64,000 nt of DNA from Pseudomonas citrullilanati (GTDB lineage: Bacteria > Pseudomonadota > Gammaproteobacteria > Pseudomonadales > Pseudomonadaceae), in assembly GCF_030580855.1 (NCBI RefSeq), contig NZ_JAUQOP010000018.1, positions 36,147 to 100,146 of the forward strand, read 5' to 3'. Below the pieces are notes generated by a model. The model had not been told where the DNA came from and searched no databases. It was given only the letters and a program-made list of their open reading frames with translations. This document shows, piece after piece, positions 27,248 to 37,784 of the stretch. Positions within the stretch are counted from its first letter, which is position 1. Each line of letters starts with the position of its first letter. Position numbers and translations under genes: made by a program.

Positions 27248-27775
27248 ATGTTGAATGACCCGATTCCACCTCACGTTGACCCGCGCAAATTGGCTGACCG
27301 TGGCACCACCCTCCAGGGTGAACTGCTGCTGGCCGATTTGAAGAGACTCTGCGACCCGCTTTCCGACGATGTCGGTACGGTCCAGGCTAAATTCGTTTTT
27401 GAACGAGATGAACGTAAATCTGTGGTGATCCACAGCTTTATCGACACTGAAGTCAAAATGGTTTGCCAGCGTTGTCTTGAGCTGGTCACCCTGCCGATCC
27501 ACAGCGAATGCAGTTACGCCGTGGTGAAGGAGGGTGCGAATACCCAGTCGTTGCCGAAAGGTTATGACGTGCTGGAACTGGGCGAAGATCCATTGGATCT
27601 GCAGTCACTGATCGAGGAGGAGCTTCTGCTCGCCTTGCCCATTGTGCCTGCTCATCATCCGGAAGAATGCCAGCAGCCGGCGGGAGCAGATGAGCCCGAA
27701 CCGAGCGAGGACGAGGTAACGCGGTCCAACCCGTTCAGTGTATTGGCGCAGTTAAAGCGTGACCCAAACGTTTAG
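27248..27775 (+). CDS. yceD: YceD/DUF177 family protein, 175 aa
   Basis: DUF177 protein encoded before rpmF in most bacteria; linked to 23S rRNA accumulation in E. coli and plants. The family Cys pair (MVCQRCLELVTLPIHS, near residues 66-82) and the acidic LELGEDPLDLQSLIEEELLLALPIVP segment are present. The start at 27248 is the only one compatible with the family N-terminus; there is no room for a Shine-Dalgarno sequence between the promoter and this ATG. Followed 13 bases later by rpmF. Confidence 0.92.
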   Translation: MLNDPIPPHVDPRKLADRGTTLQGELLLADLKRLCDPLSDDVGTVQAKFVFERDERKSVVIHSFIDTEVKMVCQRCLELVTLPIHSECSYAVVKEGANTQSLPKGYDVLELGEDPLDLQSLIEEELLLALPIVPAHHPEECQQPAGADEPEPSEDEVTRSNPFSVLAQLKRDPNV

Positions 27776-27788
27776 GAGTTAATCAATT

Positions 27789-27971
27789 ATGGCTGTTCAG
27801 CAGAACAAAAAATCCCGCTCTGCCCGTGACATGCGCCGTTCGCACGACGCTCTCGAGGCTAGCACCCTGTCCGTAGAAAAGACCACCGGTGAAGTTCACC
27901 TGCGTCACCACGTATCGCCAGAAGGCGTATACCGTGGTCGTAAAGTGATCGACAAGGGCGCTGACGAGTAA
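27789..27971 (+). CDS. rpmF: 50S ribosomal protein L32, 60 aa
   Basis: Complete L32: [23 protein letters not shown] at the N-terminus and [15 protein letters not shown] at the C-terminus. It lacks the zinc-binding Cys pairs that occur in some L32 proteins, the usual gammaproteobacterial C-minus form. TAGGAG precedes the ATG. Placed between yceD and plsX as in E. coli, coupling ribosome and membrane synthesis. Confidence 0.98.
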
Positions 27972-27974
27972 TCC

Positions 27975-28985
27975 TTGTCCGCTCAAGTCATCGCGATTGA
28001 CGCAATGGGCGGGGACTTCGGTCCCCGCAGCATTGTTCAGGCCAGTCTCGCTTGCCTGAATGCTACGCCCTCGCTGCACCTGACCCTCGTCGGTCAACCC
28101 TCCCTCCTGGAAGACCTGCTCAACGGCCAATCGGCTGCCGATCGCGCGCGCCTGACGATTACGCCGGCGTCCGAAGTCATCACCATGGACGAGAAGCCGG
28201 CGCAAGCCTTGCGCGGCAAACCCGATGCCTCGATGCGAGTGGCCCTTGAGCTGCTGCGCGACGGCAAGGTGCAGGCCTGCGTCAGTGCGGGAAACACCGG
28301 GGCGCTGATGGCGCTGTCGCGCTATGTGCTCAAGACCCTGCCCGGTATCGACCGGCCGGCCATGGTGGCGGCGATTCCCACCCAGCGAGGTTTCTGCCAG
28401 TTGCTCGACCTGGGGGCGAATGTCGATTGCAGCGCCGAGCACCTATTGCAGTTTGCCGTGATGGGCTCGGTCGCGGCGCAGACCCTGGGCATCGTGCGGC
28501 CCCGGGTGGCGCTGCTGAATATCGGCACCGAAGACATCAAGGGCAATCAGCAGGTCAAGTTGGCGGCCACCCTGCTGCAGAGCGCTCGGGGCATCAACTA
28601 CATCGGTTTCGTCGAGGGTGACGGGGTGTACCGTGGCGAGGCCGACGTGGTGGTCTGCGATGGCTTTGTCGGCAATATCCTGCTCAAGTCCAGCGAAGGC
28701 CTGGCCACGATGATCAGCGAACGGATCGAGGCCCTGTTCAGGCAAAGCCTGGTCTCGCGAGTGGTGGGCGCCCTGGCGCTGCCCTTGATGCGCCGGTTGC
28801 AGGCGGACCTGGCCCCGGCGCGGCACAACGGTGCGAGTTTCCTCGGGCTACAGGGCATTGTGATCAAGAGCCATGGTTCGGCGGGTGTACAGGGGTTTCA
28901 AAGTGCGATCAACCGAGCGGTGATCGAGATCCAGGAGAACCTCCCCGAGCGCCTGCATGGCCGCCTCGAAGATTTGTTAACTTAG
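27975..28985 (+). CDS. plsX: Phosphate acyltransferase PlsX, 336 aa
   Basis: Converts acyl-ACP to acyl-phosphate for the first acylation of glycerol-3-phosphate. Typical PlsX motifs: [12 protein letters not shown] (residues 6-17), [29 protein letters not shown] and [15 protein letters not shown]. It starts with a rare TTG only 3 bases after the rpmF stop, so translation probably depends on ribosomes finishing rpmF. Length normal. Confidence 0.96.
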   Translation: MSAQVIAIDAMGGDFGPRSIVQASLACLNATPSLHLTLVGQPSLLEDLLNGQSAADRARLTITPASEVITMDEKPAQALRGKPDASMRVALELLRDGKVQACVSAGNTGALMALSRYVLKTLPGIDRPAMVAAIPTQRGFCQLLDLGANVDCSAEHLLQFAVMGSVAAQTLGIVRPRVALLNIGTEDIKGNQQVKLAATLLQSARGINYIGFVEGDGVYRGEADVVVCDGFVGNILLKSSEGLATMISERIEALFRQSLVSRVVGALALPLMRRLQADLAPARHNGASFLGLQGIVIKSHGSAGVQGFQSAINRAVIEIQENLPERLHGRLEDLLT

Positions 28986-29108
28986 GCGTTTGGCTCCGAC
29001 AATGCTTAAATGTGACCGGCTGGTTCAACCGGCCATCCAATTGTCAGTTTCCTAGCGCCCCCAGGGGCGTCACTTTCTGACGACAAGATCATTAGGGGCT
29101 TTGTTTTC

Positions 29109-30047
29109 ATGTCTGCTTCCCTCGCATTCGTCTTTCCAGGACAAGGTTCGCAGTCCCTCGGCATGCTGGCCGAGCTGGGCGCGCAATACCCGCTGGTCCT
29201 TGAAACCTTCAAAGAAGCTTCCGATTCCCTTGGCTATGACCTGTGGGCGCTGACCCAGCAGGGGCCGGAAGAGTTGCTCAATCAAACCGACAAGACCCAA
29301 CCGGCCATCCTAACCGCCTCGATCGCGCTGTGGCGCCTGTGGCTGGCCGAAGGTGGCGCGAGCCCGGCGTTCGTCGCCGGCCACAGCCTGGGCGAATACA
29401 GTGCCCTGGTGGCCGCTGGCAGCCTGAGCCTCGGCGACGCCGTCAAGCTGGTGGAGCGTCGTGGCCAGCTGATGCAAGAGGCCGTTCCGGCCGGGCAGGG
29501 CGGCATGGCCGCGATCCTGGGCCTGGACGATGCCGATGTGCTGGCGGCCTGTGCCGAGGCCGCGCAAGGCGATGTGGTCAGTGCGGTGAACTTCAACTCG
29601 CCGGGCCAGGTGGTGATCGCCGGTGCCAAGGCGGCCGTCGAGCGCGCCATCGAAGGTTGCAAGGCCCGTGGTGCCAAGCGCGCCATGCCGCTGCCGGTCA
29701 GCGTGCCGTCGCACTGCGAACTGATGCGTCCGGCTGCCGAGCGTTTTGCCGAGTCCATCGCCGCCATCGATTGGCAGGCGCCGCAGATCCCCGTGGTGCA
29801 GAACGTCAGCGCCAACGTGGCGGCGGATCTCGAGACACTCAAGCGTGACCTGCTGGAACAACTCTACAAGCCGGTTCGCTGGGTCGAGTCGGTACAGACC
29901 CTGGCCGCCAAGGGCGCGACCGAACTGGTGGAATGCGGCCCTGGCAAAGTGCTTGCCGGCCTGAACAAACGTTGCGCCGAAGGCGTGTCGACTTCCAACC
30001 TCAACACCCCAGACGCCTTCGCTGCCGCCCGTGCAGCGCAGGCCTGA
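29109..30047 (+). CDS. fabD: Malonyl-CoA:ACP transacylase FabD, 312 aa
   Basis: Transfers malonyl groups from CoA to ACP, supplying the extender for fatty-acid synthesis. FVFPGQGSQSLGM opens the protein; the catalytic Ser is in VAGHSLGEYSAL (near residue 92) and the partner His in VPSHCELMRP (near 200). QNVSANVA is the conserved C-terminal segment. Upstream 123 bases carry two small hairpins and no gene. Start ATG follows a poor Shine-Dalgarno region (AGGGGC). Confidence 0.97.
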   Translation: MSASLAFVFPGQGSQSLGMLAELGAQYPLVLETFKEASDSLGYDLWALTQQGPEELLNQTDKTQPAILTASIALWRLWLAEGGASPAFVAGHSLGEYSALVAAGSLSLGDAVKLVERRGQLMQEAVPAGQGGMAAILGLDDADVLAACAEAAQGDVVSAVNFNSPGQVVIAGAKAAVERAIEGCKARGAKRAMPLPVSVPSHCELMRPAAERFAESIAAIDWQAPQIPVVQNVSANVAADLETLKRDLLEQLYKPVRWVESVQTLAAKGATELVECGPGKVLAGLNKRCAEGVSTSNLNTPDAFAAARAAQA

Positions 30048-30062
30048 ACAGGAGAAGCTTGC

Positions 30063-30806
30063 ATGAGTCTGCAAGGTAAAGTTGCACTGGTGACCGGTGC
30101 GAGCCGTGGCATCGGCCAGGCCATCGCCCTGGAATTGGGTCGCCAAGGCGCCACTGTCGTGGGTACCGCGACCTCCGCCGCAGGTGCCGAGCGCATCGCC
30201 GCGACCCTGAAGGAGCATGGCATCCAGGGCACTGGCCTGGAGCTGAACGTCACCCGTGACGAATCCGTCGCGGCCGTGCTGGCCAGCATCCAGGAGCAGT
30301 TCGGCGCACCGGCGATCCTGGTCAATAATGCCGGTATCACCCGCGATAACCTGATGATGCGCATGAAAGATGACGAATGGTTCGACGTCGTCGACACCAA
30401 CCTGAACAGCCTTTACCGGCTGTCCAAGGGCGTCCTGCGCGGCATGACGAAGGCCCGTTGGGGTCGAATTATCAGTATCGGTTCGGTTGTGGGTGCCATG
30501 GGCAACGCAGGCCAAGTAAACTATGCTGCGGCGAAAGCCGGCCTGGAAGGCTTCAGTCGTGCACTGGCGCGTGAAGTGGGCTCGCGGTCGATTACGGTGA
30601 ACTCGGTGACTCCGGGCTTCATCGACACCGACATGACCCGTGAATTGCCGGAAGCACAGCGCGAAGCCCTGCAGACACAGATTCCGCTGGGCCGTCTGGG
30701 GCAAGCTCAAGAAATCGCGTCCGTGGTCGCTTTTCTTGCGTCGGACGGTGCGGCATACGTGACCGGGGCTACAATCCCGGTGAACGGCGGGATGTACATG
30801 AGTTAA
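30063..30806 (+). CDS. fabG: 3-oxoacyl-ACP reductase FabG, 247 aa
   Basis: NADPH-dependent reduction of beta-ketoacyl-ACP. SDR fold with TGASRGIGQAIA (residues 12-23), NNAGITRD (near 86) and the catalytic Ser-Tyr-Lys in ISIGSVVGAMGNAGQVNYAAAKAG (near 137-160). AGGAGAAGC precedes the ATG. Sixteen bases after fabD; part of the fab cluster. Confidence 0.97.
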   Translation: MSLQGKVALVTGASRGIGQAIALELGRQGATVVGTATSAAGAERIAATLKEHGIQGTGLELNVTRDESVAAVLASIQEQFGAPAILVNNAGITRDNLMMRMKDDEWFDVVDTNLNSLYRLSKGVLRGMTKARWGRIISIGSVVGAMGNAGQVNYAAAKAGLEGFSRALAREVGSRSITVNSVTPGFIDTDMTRELPEAQREALQTQIPLGRLGQAQEIASVVAFLASDGAAYVTGATIPVNGGMYMS

Positions 30807-30917
30807 ATGTGACGGATTGCTTCAAAAAAATGTCATACGAGCTGTCTAAAATCCGTTATAAAGCTGCAACCAATTTATAGACAGCGGGCCGCAGGGTTTG
30901 AGGAGTGAAGCTTTCGG

Positions 30918-30945
30918 TTGAAAAATCGAAAAGTTCTTCTATACA
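30918..30945 (+). promoter_or_regulatory. Sigma-70 promoter of acpP
   Basis: TTGAAA (30918-30923), a 16-base spacer and TATACA (30940-30945), about 45 bases before the acpP ATG. It lets acpP be made at a higher level than the genes before it. Confidence 0.75.
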
Positions 30946-30997
30946 CTTACCCACTGGCCAGCTGCCTGAATTTGTCCATTAGGAGTGAAAACAAGGT

Positions 30998-31234
30998 ATG
31001 AGCACCATCGAAGAGCGCGTCAAGAAAATCGTTGCCGAGCAACTGGGCGTTAAAGAAGAAGAAGTTGTGAACACCGCTTCCTTCGTTGAAGACCTGGGTG
31101 CCGACTCCCTTGACACCGTTGAGCTGGTGATGGCTCTGGAAGAGGAATTCGAGACCGAGATTCCTGACGAAGAAGCTGAGAAGATCACTACTGTACAAGC
31201 TGCTATCGACTACGTTACCAGCCACCAGGGCTAA
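30998..31234 (+). CDS. acpP: Acyl carrier protein, 78 aa
   Basis: Small acidic carrier of growing fatty acids. The phosphopantetheine Ser is in [20 protein letters not shown] (Ser37). 78 residues, no cysteine. TAGGAG lies 12 bases before the ATG; a strong terminator follows, so acpP has its own abundant transcript. Confidence 0.99.
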   Translation: MSTIEERVKKIVAEQLGVKEEEVVNTASFVEDLGADSLDTVELVMALEEEFETEIPDEEAEKITTVQAAIDYVTSHQG

Positions 31235-31263
31235 TCGTTTTTAGTCGTTGCTCGCTGTCATGG

Positions 31264-31298
31264 AAAAACCGCACTGCCATAACGGCGTGCGGTTTTTT
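31264..31298 (+). terminator. Intrinsic terminator after acpP
   Basis: AAAAACCGCAC, a 12-base loop and GTGCGGTTTTTT, 30 bases after the acpP stop. It separates acpP from fabF, although readthrough probably feeds fabF because no other strong promoter is obvious in the next 44 bases. Confidence 0.93.
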
Positions 31299-31342
31299 CT
31301 TTAGGCCTGATGCAAAGTCGTCATTAGAAAAAGGAGAGTGCT

Positions 31343-32587
31343 GTGTCGCGTAGACGCGTCGTAGTCACCGGTATGGGTATGTTGTCGCCACTGGGCACGG
31401 ATGTGCCGGGCAGCTGGCAGGGCATTCTGGCTGGCCGCAGTGGCATTGGTCTGATCGAACACACCGACCTTTCTGCCTATTCCACCCGTTTTGGCGGCTC
31501 GGTAAAGGGTTTCAATGTCGAGGAATACCTGTCGGTCAAGGAAGCCCGCAAGCTTGACCTGTTCATTCAATACGGCCTGGCAGCCGGTTTCCAGGCAGTG
31601 CGCAACGCGGGCCTGGAGGTCACCGACGCCAACCGTGAGCGCATCGGCGTCGCCATGGGCTCGGGTATTGGCGGCTTGACCAATATCGAAGAGACCAGCC
31701 GCACGTTGCACGATTCGGGACCACGGCGGATTTCTCCGTTTTTCGTGCCGGGCTCGATCATCAACATGATTTCCGGTTTCCTGTCCATCCACCTGGGCGC
31801 ACAGGGACCCAACTACGCCATCGCCACGGCATGCACCACCGGCACCCACTGCATCGGCATGGCCGCGCGCAACATCATGTACGACGAAGCCGACGTGATG
31901 ATCGCCGGTGGCGCCGAGATGGCCGCGTGTGGCCTGGGCATGGGCGGCTTCGGCGCGTCCCGTGCCTTGTCGACCCGCAACGACGAGCCGACCCGCGCCA
32001 GCCGGCCGTGGGACAAGGGTCGCGATGGCTTCGTGCTGTCCGACGGCGCCGGTGCGCTGGTGCTCGAGGAGCTGGAGCACGCCAAGGCGCGCGGCGCGAC
32101 CATATACGCCGAGCTGATCGGCTTTGGCACCAGCGGCGATGCCTACCACATGACCTCGCCACCGGCCGATGGCGCCGGTGCCGCCCGTTGCATCGCCAAC
32201 GCCCTGCGTGACGCCAGGATCAACGGTGACCAGGTGCAGTACATCAACGCCCACGGCACCTCGACCCCGGCCGGCGACCTGGCCGAAGCGCAGGCGATCA
32301 AGACGGTGTTCGGCGATCACGCCTACAAGCTGGCGGTCAGTTCGACCAAGTCCATGACCGGTCACCTGTTGGGCGCGGCAGGGGCGGTGGAGGCGATCTT
32401 CAGCGTGCTGGCGATCAACAGCCAAGTGGCGCCTCCAACCATCAACCTGGATGAGCCCGACGAGGGCTGCGACCTGGACTTCGTGCCCCACACGGCCCGC
32501 GGCATGGACATCGATGTGGTGTTGTCCAACTCCTTCGGCTTCGGCGGGACCAACGGCTCGCTGGTGTTCCGCCGATTCGCCGGTTGA
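31343..32587 (+). CDS. fabF: 3-oxoacyl-ACP synthase II FabF, 414 aa
   Basis: Elongating condensing enzyme. The Cys-His-His triad is visible: Cys in [14 protein letters not shown] (near 164), His in [11 protein letters not shown] (near 304) and His in [15 protein letters not shown] (near 341). The C-terminal [12 protein letters not shown] is conserved. GTG start with AAAAGGAGAG 8 bases upstream. Its stop overlaps pabC by one base. Confidence 0.97.
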   Translation: MSRRRVVVTGMGMLSPLGTDVPGSWQGILAGRSGIGLIEHTDLSAYSTRFGGSVKGFNVEEYLSVKEARKLDLFIQYGLAAGFQAVRNAGLEVTDANRERIGVAMGSGIGGLTNIEETSRTLHDSGPRRISPFFVPGSIINMISGFLSIHLGAQGPNYAIATACTTGTHCIGMAARNIMYDEADVMIAGGAEMAACGLGMGGFGASRALSTRNDEPTRASRPWDKGRDGFVLSDGAGALVLEELEHAKARGATIYAELIGFGTSGDAYHMTSPPADGAGAARCIANALRDARINGDQVQYINAHGTSTPAGDLAEAQAIKTVFGDHAYKLAVSSTKSMTGHLLGAAGAVEAIFSVLAINSQVAPPTINLDEPDEGCDLDFVPHTARGMDIDVVLSNSFGFGGTNGSLVFRRFAG

Positions 32588-33402
32588 TGGAGAGCTGGGT
32601 CGACGGTCTGCCGGCCGACGTCCTGTCGCTGAAAGATCGCGGCCTGGCTTACGGCGACGGGTTGTTCGAAACCCTCGCCGTGCGTGGCGGCCAACCGGTG
32701 CTGCTGGAGCGTCATCTGCAACGCCTGGAGACCGGCTGCCGGCGATTGGCGCTCAAGGTCGATCCGGTGGCGCTGGGGGCCGAGCTGGGGGCCTATGCCC
32801 GTGGCCTGGGCGACGGCGTGCTGAAGCTGATCGTGACCCGGGGCGACAGTCTGCGCGGCTATGCCGCGGACCCTGCGGCCCCGGCGCGGCGAATCCTGCA
32901 AGGCAACCCTGCGCCGGCTTATCCTGCCACTCACGCCGAACAGGGCGTGCAATTGTTTCCCTGTACCGTGCGCCTGTCCGAGCAGCCCTTGCTCGCCGGC
33001 CTCAAACATCTCAATCGCCTGGAACAGGTGCTGGCCCGCGCCGAATGGACCGATGCACAGTACGCCGAGGGCTTGATGCTGGATACCTCCGGGCGGGTGA
33101 TCGAAGGGGTATTCAGCAACTTGTTCATGGTGCGCGATGGCGTATTGATCACGGCGGACCTGGGCCGTTGCGGCGTGGCTGGGGTGATGCGCGCGGAATT
33201 ATTGTTTCAAGCCGAGTCCCGGGGTATTGCCACGCGGATCACCGATATTGCCCTCGAACAATTGCACCAGGCTGACGAAGTGTTCGTCTGCAACAGCGTC
33301 TATGGCGTCTGGCCAGTGCGCGCATGTGGTTCGGCGCGCTGGTCGGTTGGACCGCTCACCCGTAAACTGCAGACCCTTGCCCGCGCATTATTGGATGCCT
33401 GA
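32587..33402 (+). CDS. pabC: Aminodeoxychorismate lyase PabC, 271 aa
   Basis: PLP enzyme that makes p-aminobenzoate for folate. Class IV aminotransferase fold: RGLAYGDGLFETLAV near residue 20, the PLP Lys in GLKHLNRLEQVLAR (near 140) and GRVIEGVFSNLFMV (near 170). The ATG overlaps the fabF stop; an in-frame TTG lies one codon upstream. The position between fabF and mltG is conserved. Confidence 0.95.
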   Translation: MESWVDGLPADVLSLKDRGLAYGDGLFETLAVRGGQPVLLERHLQRLETGCRRLALKVDPVALGAELGAYARGLGDGVLKLIVTRGDSLRGYAADPAAPARRILQGNPAPAYPATHAEQGVQLFPCTVRLSEQPLLAGLKHLNRLEQVLARAEWTDAQYAEGLMLDTSGRVIEGVFSNLFMVRDGVLITADLGRCGVAGVMRAELLFQAESRGIATRITDIALEQLHQADEVFVCNSVYGVWPVRACGSARWSVGPLTRKLQTLARALLDA

Positions 33403-33405
33403 TTC

Positions 33406-34575
33406 GTGAGACGTAAATTCTTGCTGCTGCTGGAGACCGGTCTGGTTCTGGCAGGGCTGCTGATGGGCGTTTCTGCCTGGAAGATTCATTCGGCGCTGCA
33501 ACAGCCGCTGAACATCACCCAGGAAGAAATGCTGGACGTACCCAACGGGACCACCCCGACCGGAACCCTCAAGCGCCTGGAGGCCGATGGCCTGATCAGG
33601 GACGCTTTCTGGTTGCGCATCTACTGGCGCTTCAACCTTGCCGACCAGCCGTTGCACTCCGGTGAATACCGGATGGTGCCGGGCATGACCATGGACGGCC
33701 TGATCAGTGTCTGGAAGCGCGGCGAAGTGGTGCAGTACGGCGTGACCTTCGTGGAAGGCTGGAATTTCCGCCAGGTGCGTGCCGCGCTGGCCAAGACCGA
33801 GAAACTGCAGCAGACCCTGGCCGGGCTGAGCGACAGCCAGGTCATGGAACGCCTCGGGCATCCCGGCGTGTTCCCCGAGGGGCGGTTCTTCCCGGACACC
33901 TATCGCTTCGTGCGCGGGACAACGGATGTCGACCTGCTGGCAAAGGCCTACGACCGGCTGGAGGACGTGCTTGCCAGGGAATGGGCCCAGCGCGCCGCCG
34001 ATGTGCCCTATACCCAGCCTTATCAAGCCCTGATCATGGCGTCCCTGGTGGAGAAGGAAACCGGGGTGCCCCAGGAGCGCGCCCAGATCGCCGGCGTCTT
34101 CGTGCGGCGCATGCGCCTGGGCATGCTGCTGCAGACCGATCCCACGGTGATCTATGGCCTGGGCGAGCGCTACACCGGCAAGCTCACCCGCGCCCACCTC
34201 AAGGAGGAAAACCCGTACAACACCTATCTGGTGCCAGGGCTGCCGCCGACGCCGATCGCGATGGTGGGCCGCGAGGCGATCCATGCGGCGTTGAACCCGG
34301 CACCGGGCGACAGCCTCTACTTCGTCGCCAGGGGCGATGGCAGCCACGTGTTTTCCGATGACCTGGAGTCGCACAATAACGCCGTGCGCGAGTTCCAGCT
34401 CAAGCGCCGGGCTGATTACCGTTCCAGCCCGGCCCCGGTCGCGCCGCAGGAGCAGGCTCCGATTCCTGCCGCCTCGCCCGATACGCAACCTGAAGCCGTG
34501 CCCCAGGTGCCGGCGCAGCAACCGGCCCCGGAGCCGAATGCCAGCGAGCCGCCGAGCCCGCATGACTCTGATTAA
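33406..34575 (+). CDS. mltG: Endolytic murein transglycosylase MltG, 389 aa
   Basis: Inner-membrane enzyme thought to end glycan strand growth. One N-terminal helix (residues about 5-23), a LysM-like region, and the YceG catalytic domain with the Glu in MASLVEKETGVPQERAQIAGVFVRR (near 218) and NPYNTYLVPGLPPTPI (near 270). A proline/alanine-rich tail of about 45 residues after residue 345 is longer than the E. coli protein and looks disordered. GTG start 3 bases after pabC. Confidence 0.95.
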   Translation: MRRKFLLLLETGLVLAGLLMGVSAWKIHSALQQPLNITQEEMLDVPNGTTPTGTLKRLEADGLIRDAFWLRIYWRFNLADQPLHSGEYRMVPGMTMDGLISVWKRGEVVQYGVTFVEGWNFRQVRAALAKTEKLQQTLAGLSDSQVMERLGHPGVFPEGRFFPDTYRFVRGTTDVDLLAKAYDRLEDVLAREWAQRAADVPYTQPYQALIMASLVEKETGVPQERAQIAGVFVRRMRLGMLLQTDPTVIYGLGERYTGKLTRAHLKEENPYNTYLVPGLPPTPIAMVGREAIHAALNPAPGDSLYFVARGDGSHVFSDDLESHNNAVREFQLKRRADYRSSPAPVAPQEQAPIPAASPDTQPEAVPQVPAQQPAPEPNASEPPSPHDSD

Positions 34576-36196
<1,621 letters not shown>

Positions 36197-36238
36197 CAGG
36201 CACCGCCTAGACTGAGCTCAACCGCAGTGGAGATCAGC

Positions 36239-36595
36239 ATGAACGAACCTCTCAGCCCCGGGCCACGCAACGGCATCCTGTCCTTGACCATCAAGGACAA
36301 GTCGGTGCTCTACGCTGCCTACATGCCCTTCATCAAGAATGGCGGCCTGTTCATCCCCACGAACAAGCATTATCGCTTGGGCGATGAGGTGTTCATGTTG
36401 CTCAGCCTGATGGACGAAGCGGAAAAGATCCCGGTCGCCGGCAAGGTGATCTGGATGACGCCCAGGGGCGCCCAGGGCAACCGCGCCGCCGGTGTCGGCG
36501 TGCAATTCAGCGATGGCGACAATTCAGCCCGCAACCAGATCGAAACCCACTTGGCCGGCTCCCTGAAGTCCGACCGTCCCACTCATACGATGTAG
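36239..36595 (+). CDS. pilZ: Type IV pilus assembly protein PilZ, 118 aa
   Basis: Small cytoplasmic protein needed for type IV pilus formation; founder of the PilZ family. The sequence lacks the N-terminal RxxxR c-di-GMP motif, as known for this protein, and shows KNGGLFIPTNKHYRLGDEVFMLL and GKVIWMTPRGAQGNRAAGVGVQF. I chose ATG 36239 (MNEPLSPG) over the in-frame GTG at 36227, which lies within a GTGGAG ribosome-binding stretch. Confidence 0.95.
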   Translation: MNEPLSPGPRNGILSLTIKDKSVLYAAYMPFIKNGGLFIPTNKHYRLGDEVFMLLSLMDEAEKIPVAGKVIWMTPRGAQGNRAAGVGVQFSDGDNSARNQIETHLAGSLKSDRPTHTM

Positions 36596-36605
36596 CCCGT
36601 CTTTT

Positions 36606-37400
36606 ATGCTCGTAGATTCCCATTGTCACCTCGATCGCCTCGACCTCGCAGCCCATGACGGCTCCCTGGATGCCGCACTGGACGCGGCCCGTCAACGAGG
36701 CGTCGGGCATTTCCTGTGCATCGGCGTCAGCGCCGACAACGCTGCCGACGTCAAGGCGCTGGCCGAGCGCTATGCCGATGTCGATTGTTCGGTCGGCGTG
36801 CACCCGCTGGATGTCCAGCCTGGCGCCGAGCCGGCTCTCGACTGGCTGTTGCGCGAGCTCGATCACCCTCGGGTGGTCGCCATTGGCGAGACCGGCCTGG
36901 ACTATCACTACGAGCCGGAAGCCGCCGACGTCCAGCAAGCGTCGTTCCGCCTGCACCTGGAGGCGGCGCGGCAGACCGGCAAGCCGGTGATCATCCACAC
37001 CCGGGGTGCCCGGGCCGACACCCTGGCCTTGCTGCGCGAAGCCGCGTTGCCCCAGGCTGGGGTGCTGCACTGCTTCACGGAAGATTGGGACATGGCCAAG
37101 GCTGCCCTCGACATGGGCTATTACATTTCCTTGTCCGGGATCGTCACCTTTCGCAATGCCGACGCCTTGCGCGACGTGGCCAGCAAAGTGCCGGCCGATC
37201 GCCTGCTGGTGGAAACCGATGCGCCCTACCTGGCGCCCATTCCCTATCGCGGCAAGCCCAACCTGCCGCAATACGTAAGGGAAGTGGCGGAGTTCCTGGC
37301 GATGCTGCGAGGGGAGCCCTACGAGCGTTTCGCCGAGCAGACCACGGAGAATTTTAAGCAATTGTTTCCGCTGGCCCATGTGCGGTCGGCGCAGGCCTGA
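36606..37400 (+). CDS. tatD: TatD family metal-dependent hydrolase, 264 aa
   Basis: TIM-barrel DNase/deacylase family with metal ligands in DSHCHLDRL (residues 4-12), GETGLDYHYE (near 94), IHTRGA (near 130), LHCFTEDW (near 155) and VETDAPYLAP (near 205). This copy follows pilZ, the YcfH-type context. Last gene of the fabF-tatD run. The minus-strand rgsA terminator starts 10 bases after its stop. Confidence 0.93.
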   Translation: MLVDSHCHLDRLDLAAHDGSLDAALDAARQRGVGHFLCIGVSADNAADVKALAERYADVDCSVGVHPLDVQPGAEPALDWLLRELDHPRVVAIGETGLDYHYEPEAADVQQASFRLHLEAARQTGKPVIIHTRGARADTLALLREAALPQAGVLHCFTEDWDMAKAALDMGYYISLSGIVTFRNADALRDVASKVPADRLLVETDAPYLAPIPYRGKPNLPQYVREVAEFLAMLRGEPYERFAEQTTENFKQLFPLAHVRSAQA

Positions 37401-37409
37401 ATTTCATGC

Positions 37410-37527
37410 AAAAAAAACCCGGGTTCTGGGGGGTGAATCCGGGTTAAGACCATTAGGAGTAAAACAAAGGCACTCGGTCCCTTGGTACCTTTATCGGCGC
37501 GTCACTTGGGGGAGATGTCGTGCCGAC
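37410..37527 (-). ncRNA. rgsA: RgsA-type small regulatory RNA (P16), about 118 nt
   Basis: On the minus strand a CAATACTT box (37533-37540) resembling a sigma-S -10 is followed by about 118 bases ending in an intrinsic terminator: AACCCGG (37439-37445), a 16-base loop, CCGGGTT and eight T (37410-37417). The body contains the unpaired-looking TTTGTTTTACTCCTAATGG (37447-37467 region), a CUCCU anti-Shine-Dalgarno segment beside a U-rich Hfq-type site. From knowledge of Pseudomonas, the Gac- and RpoS-dependent RgsA (PA2958.1) lies in this same interval after tatD. Ends are predicted from promoter and terminator, not mapped. Confidence 0.82.
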
Positions 37528-37532
37528 AGTTC

Positions 37533-37540
37533 AAGTATTG
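37533..37540 (-). promoter_or_regulatory. Sigma-S-like -10 box of rgsA
   Basis: CAATACTT on the minus strand differs by one base from the sigma-S extended -10 consensus CTATACTT, and no clear -35 is present, as expected for RpoS promoters. It would start transcription near 37526. Confidence 0.6.
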
Positions 37541-37784
37541 ATCAGTATGCCGACCCGTCCAGTCTGGCCCGGACGGTTTTTAAACAAATTTGGAATACGC
37601 TCGCTTCGGATAGGTTCTCACTGTGGCCGCGGCCCGGGAGGCAGAGCGTATCGAGCCCGATCCCGGGATACGCGAATGCACGGTTTTCTGAAGAACTGCT
37701 ATCGAGAACGGATGATCCGTGCATTTTTGCGTAAGTTAGGCATAATACCCGGCTTCGAATTTTGACCCTTCAGACCTTTTTCTT

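Noticed and set aside
37520..37765. An 81-codon frame with GTG start and GGGGGAG upstream between tatD and the TetR gene
   Set aside because: The GGGGGAG lies within the minus-strand rgsA sequence and the peptide has no recognisable family; sRNA evidence explains the interval better.
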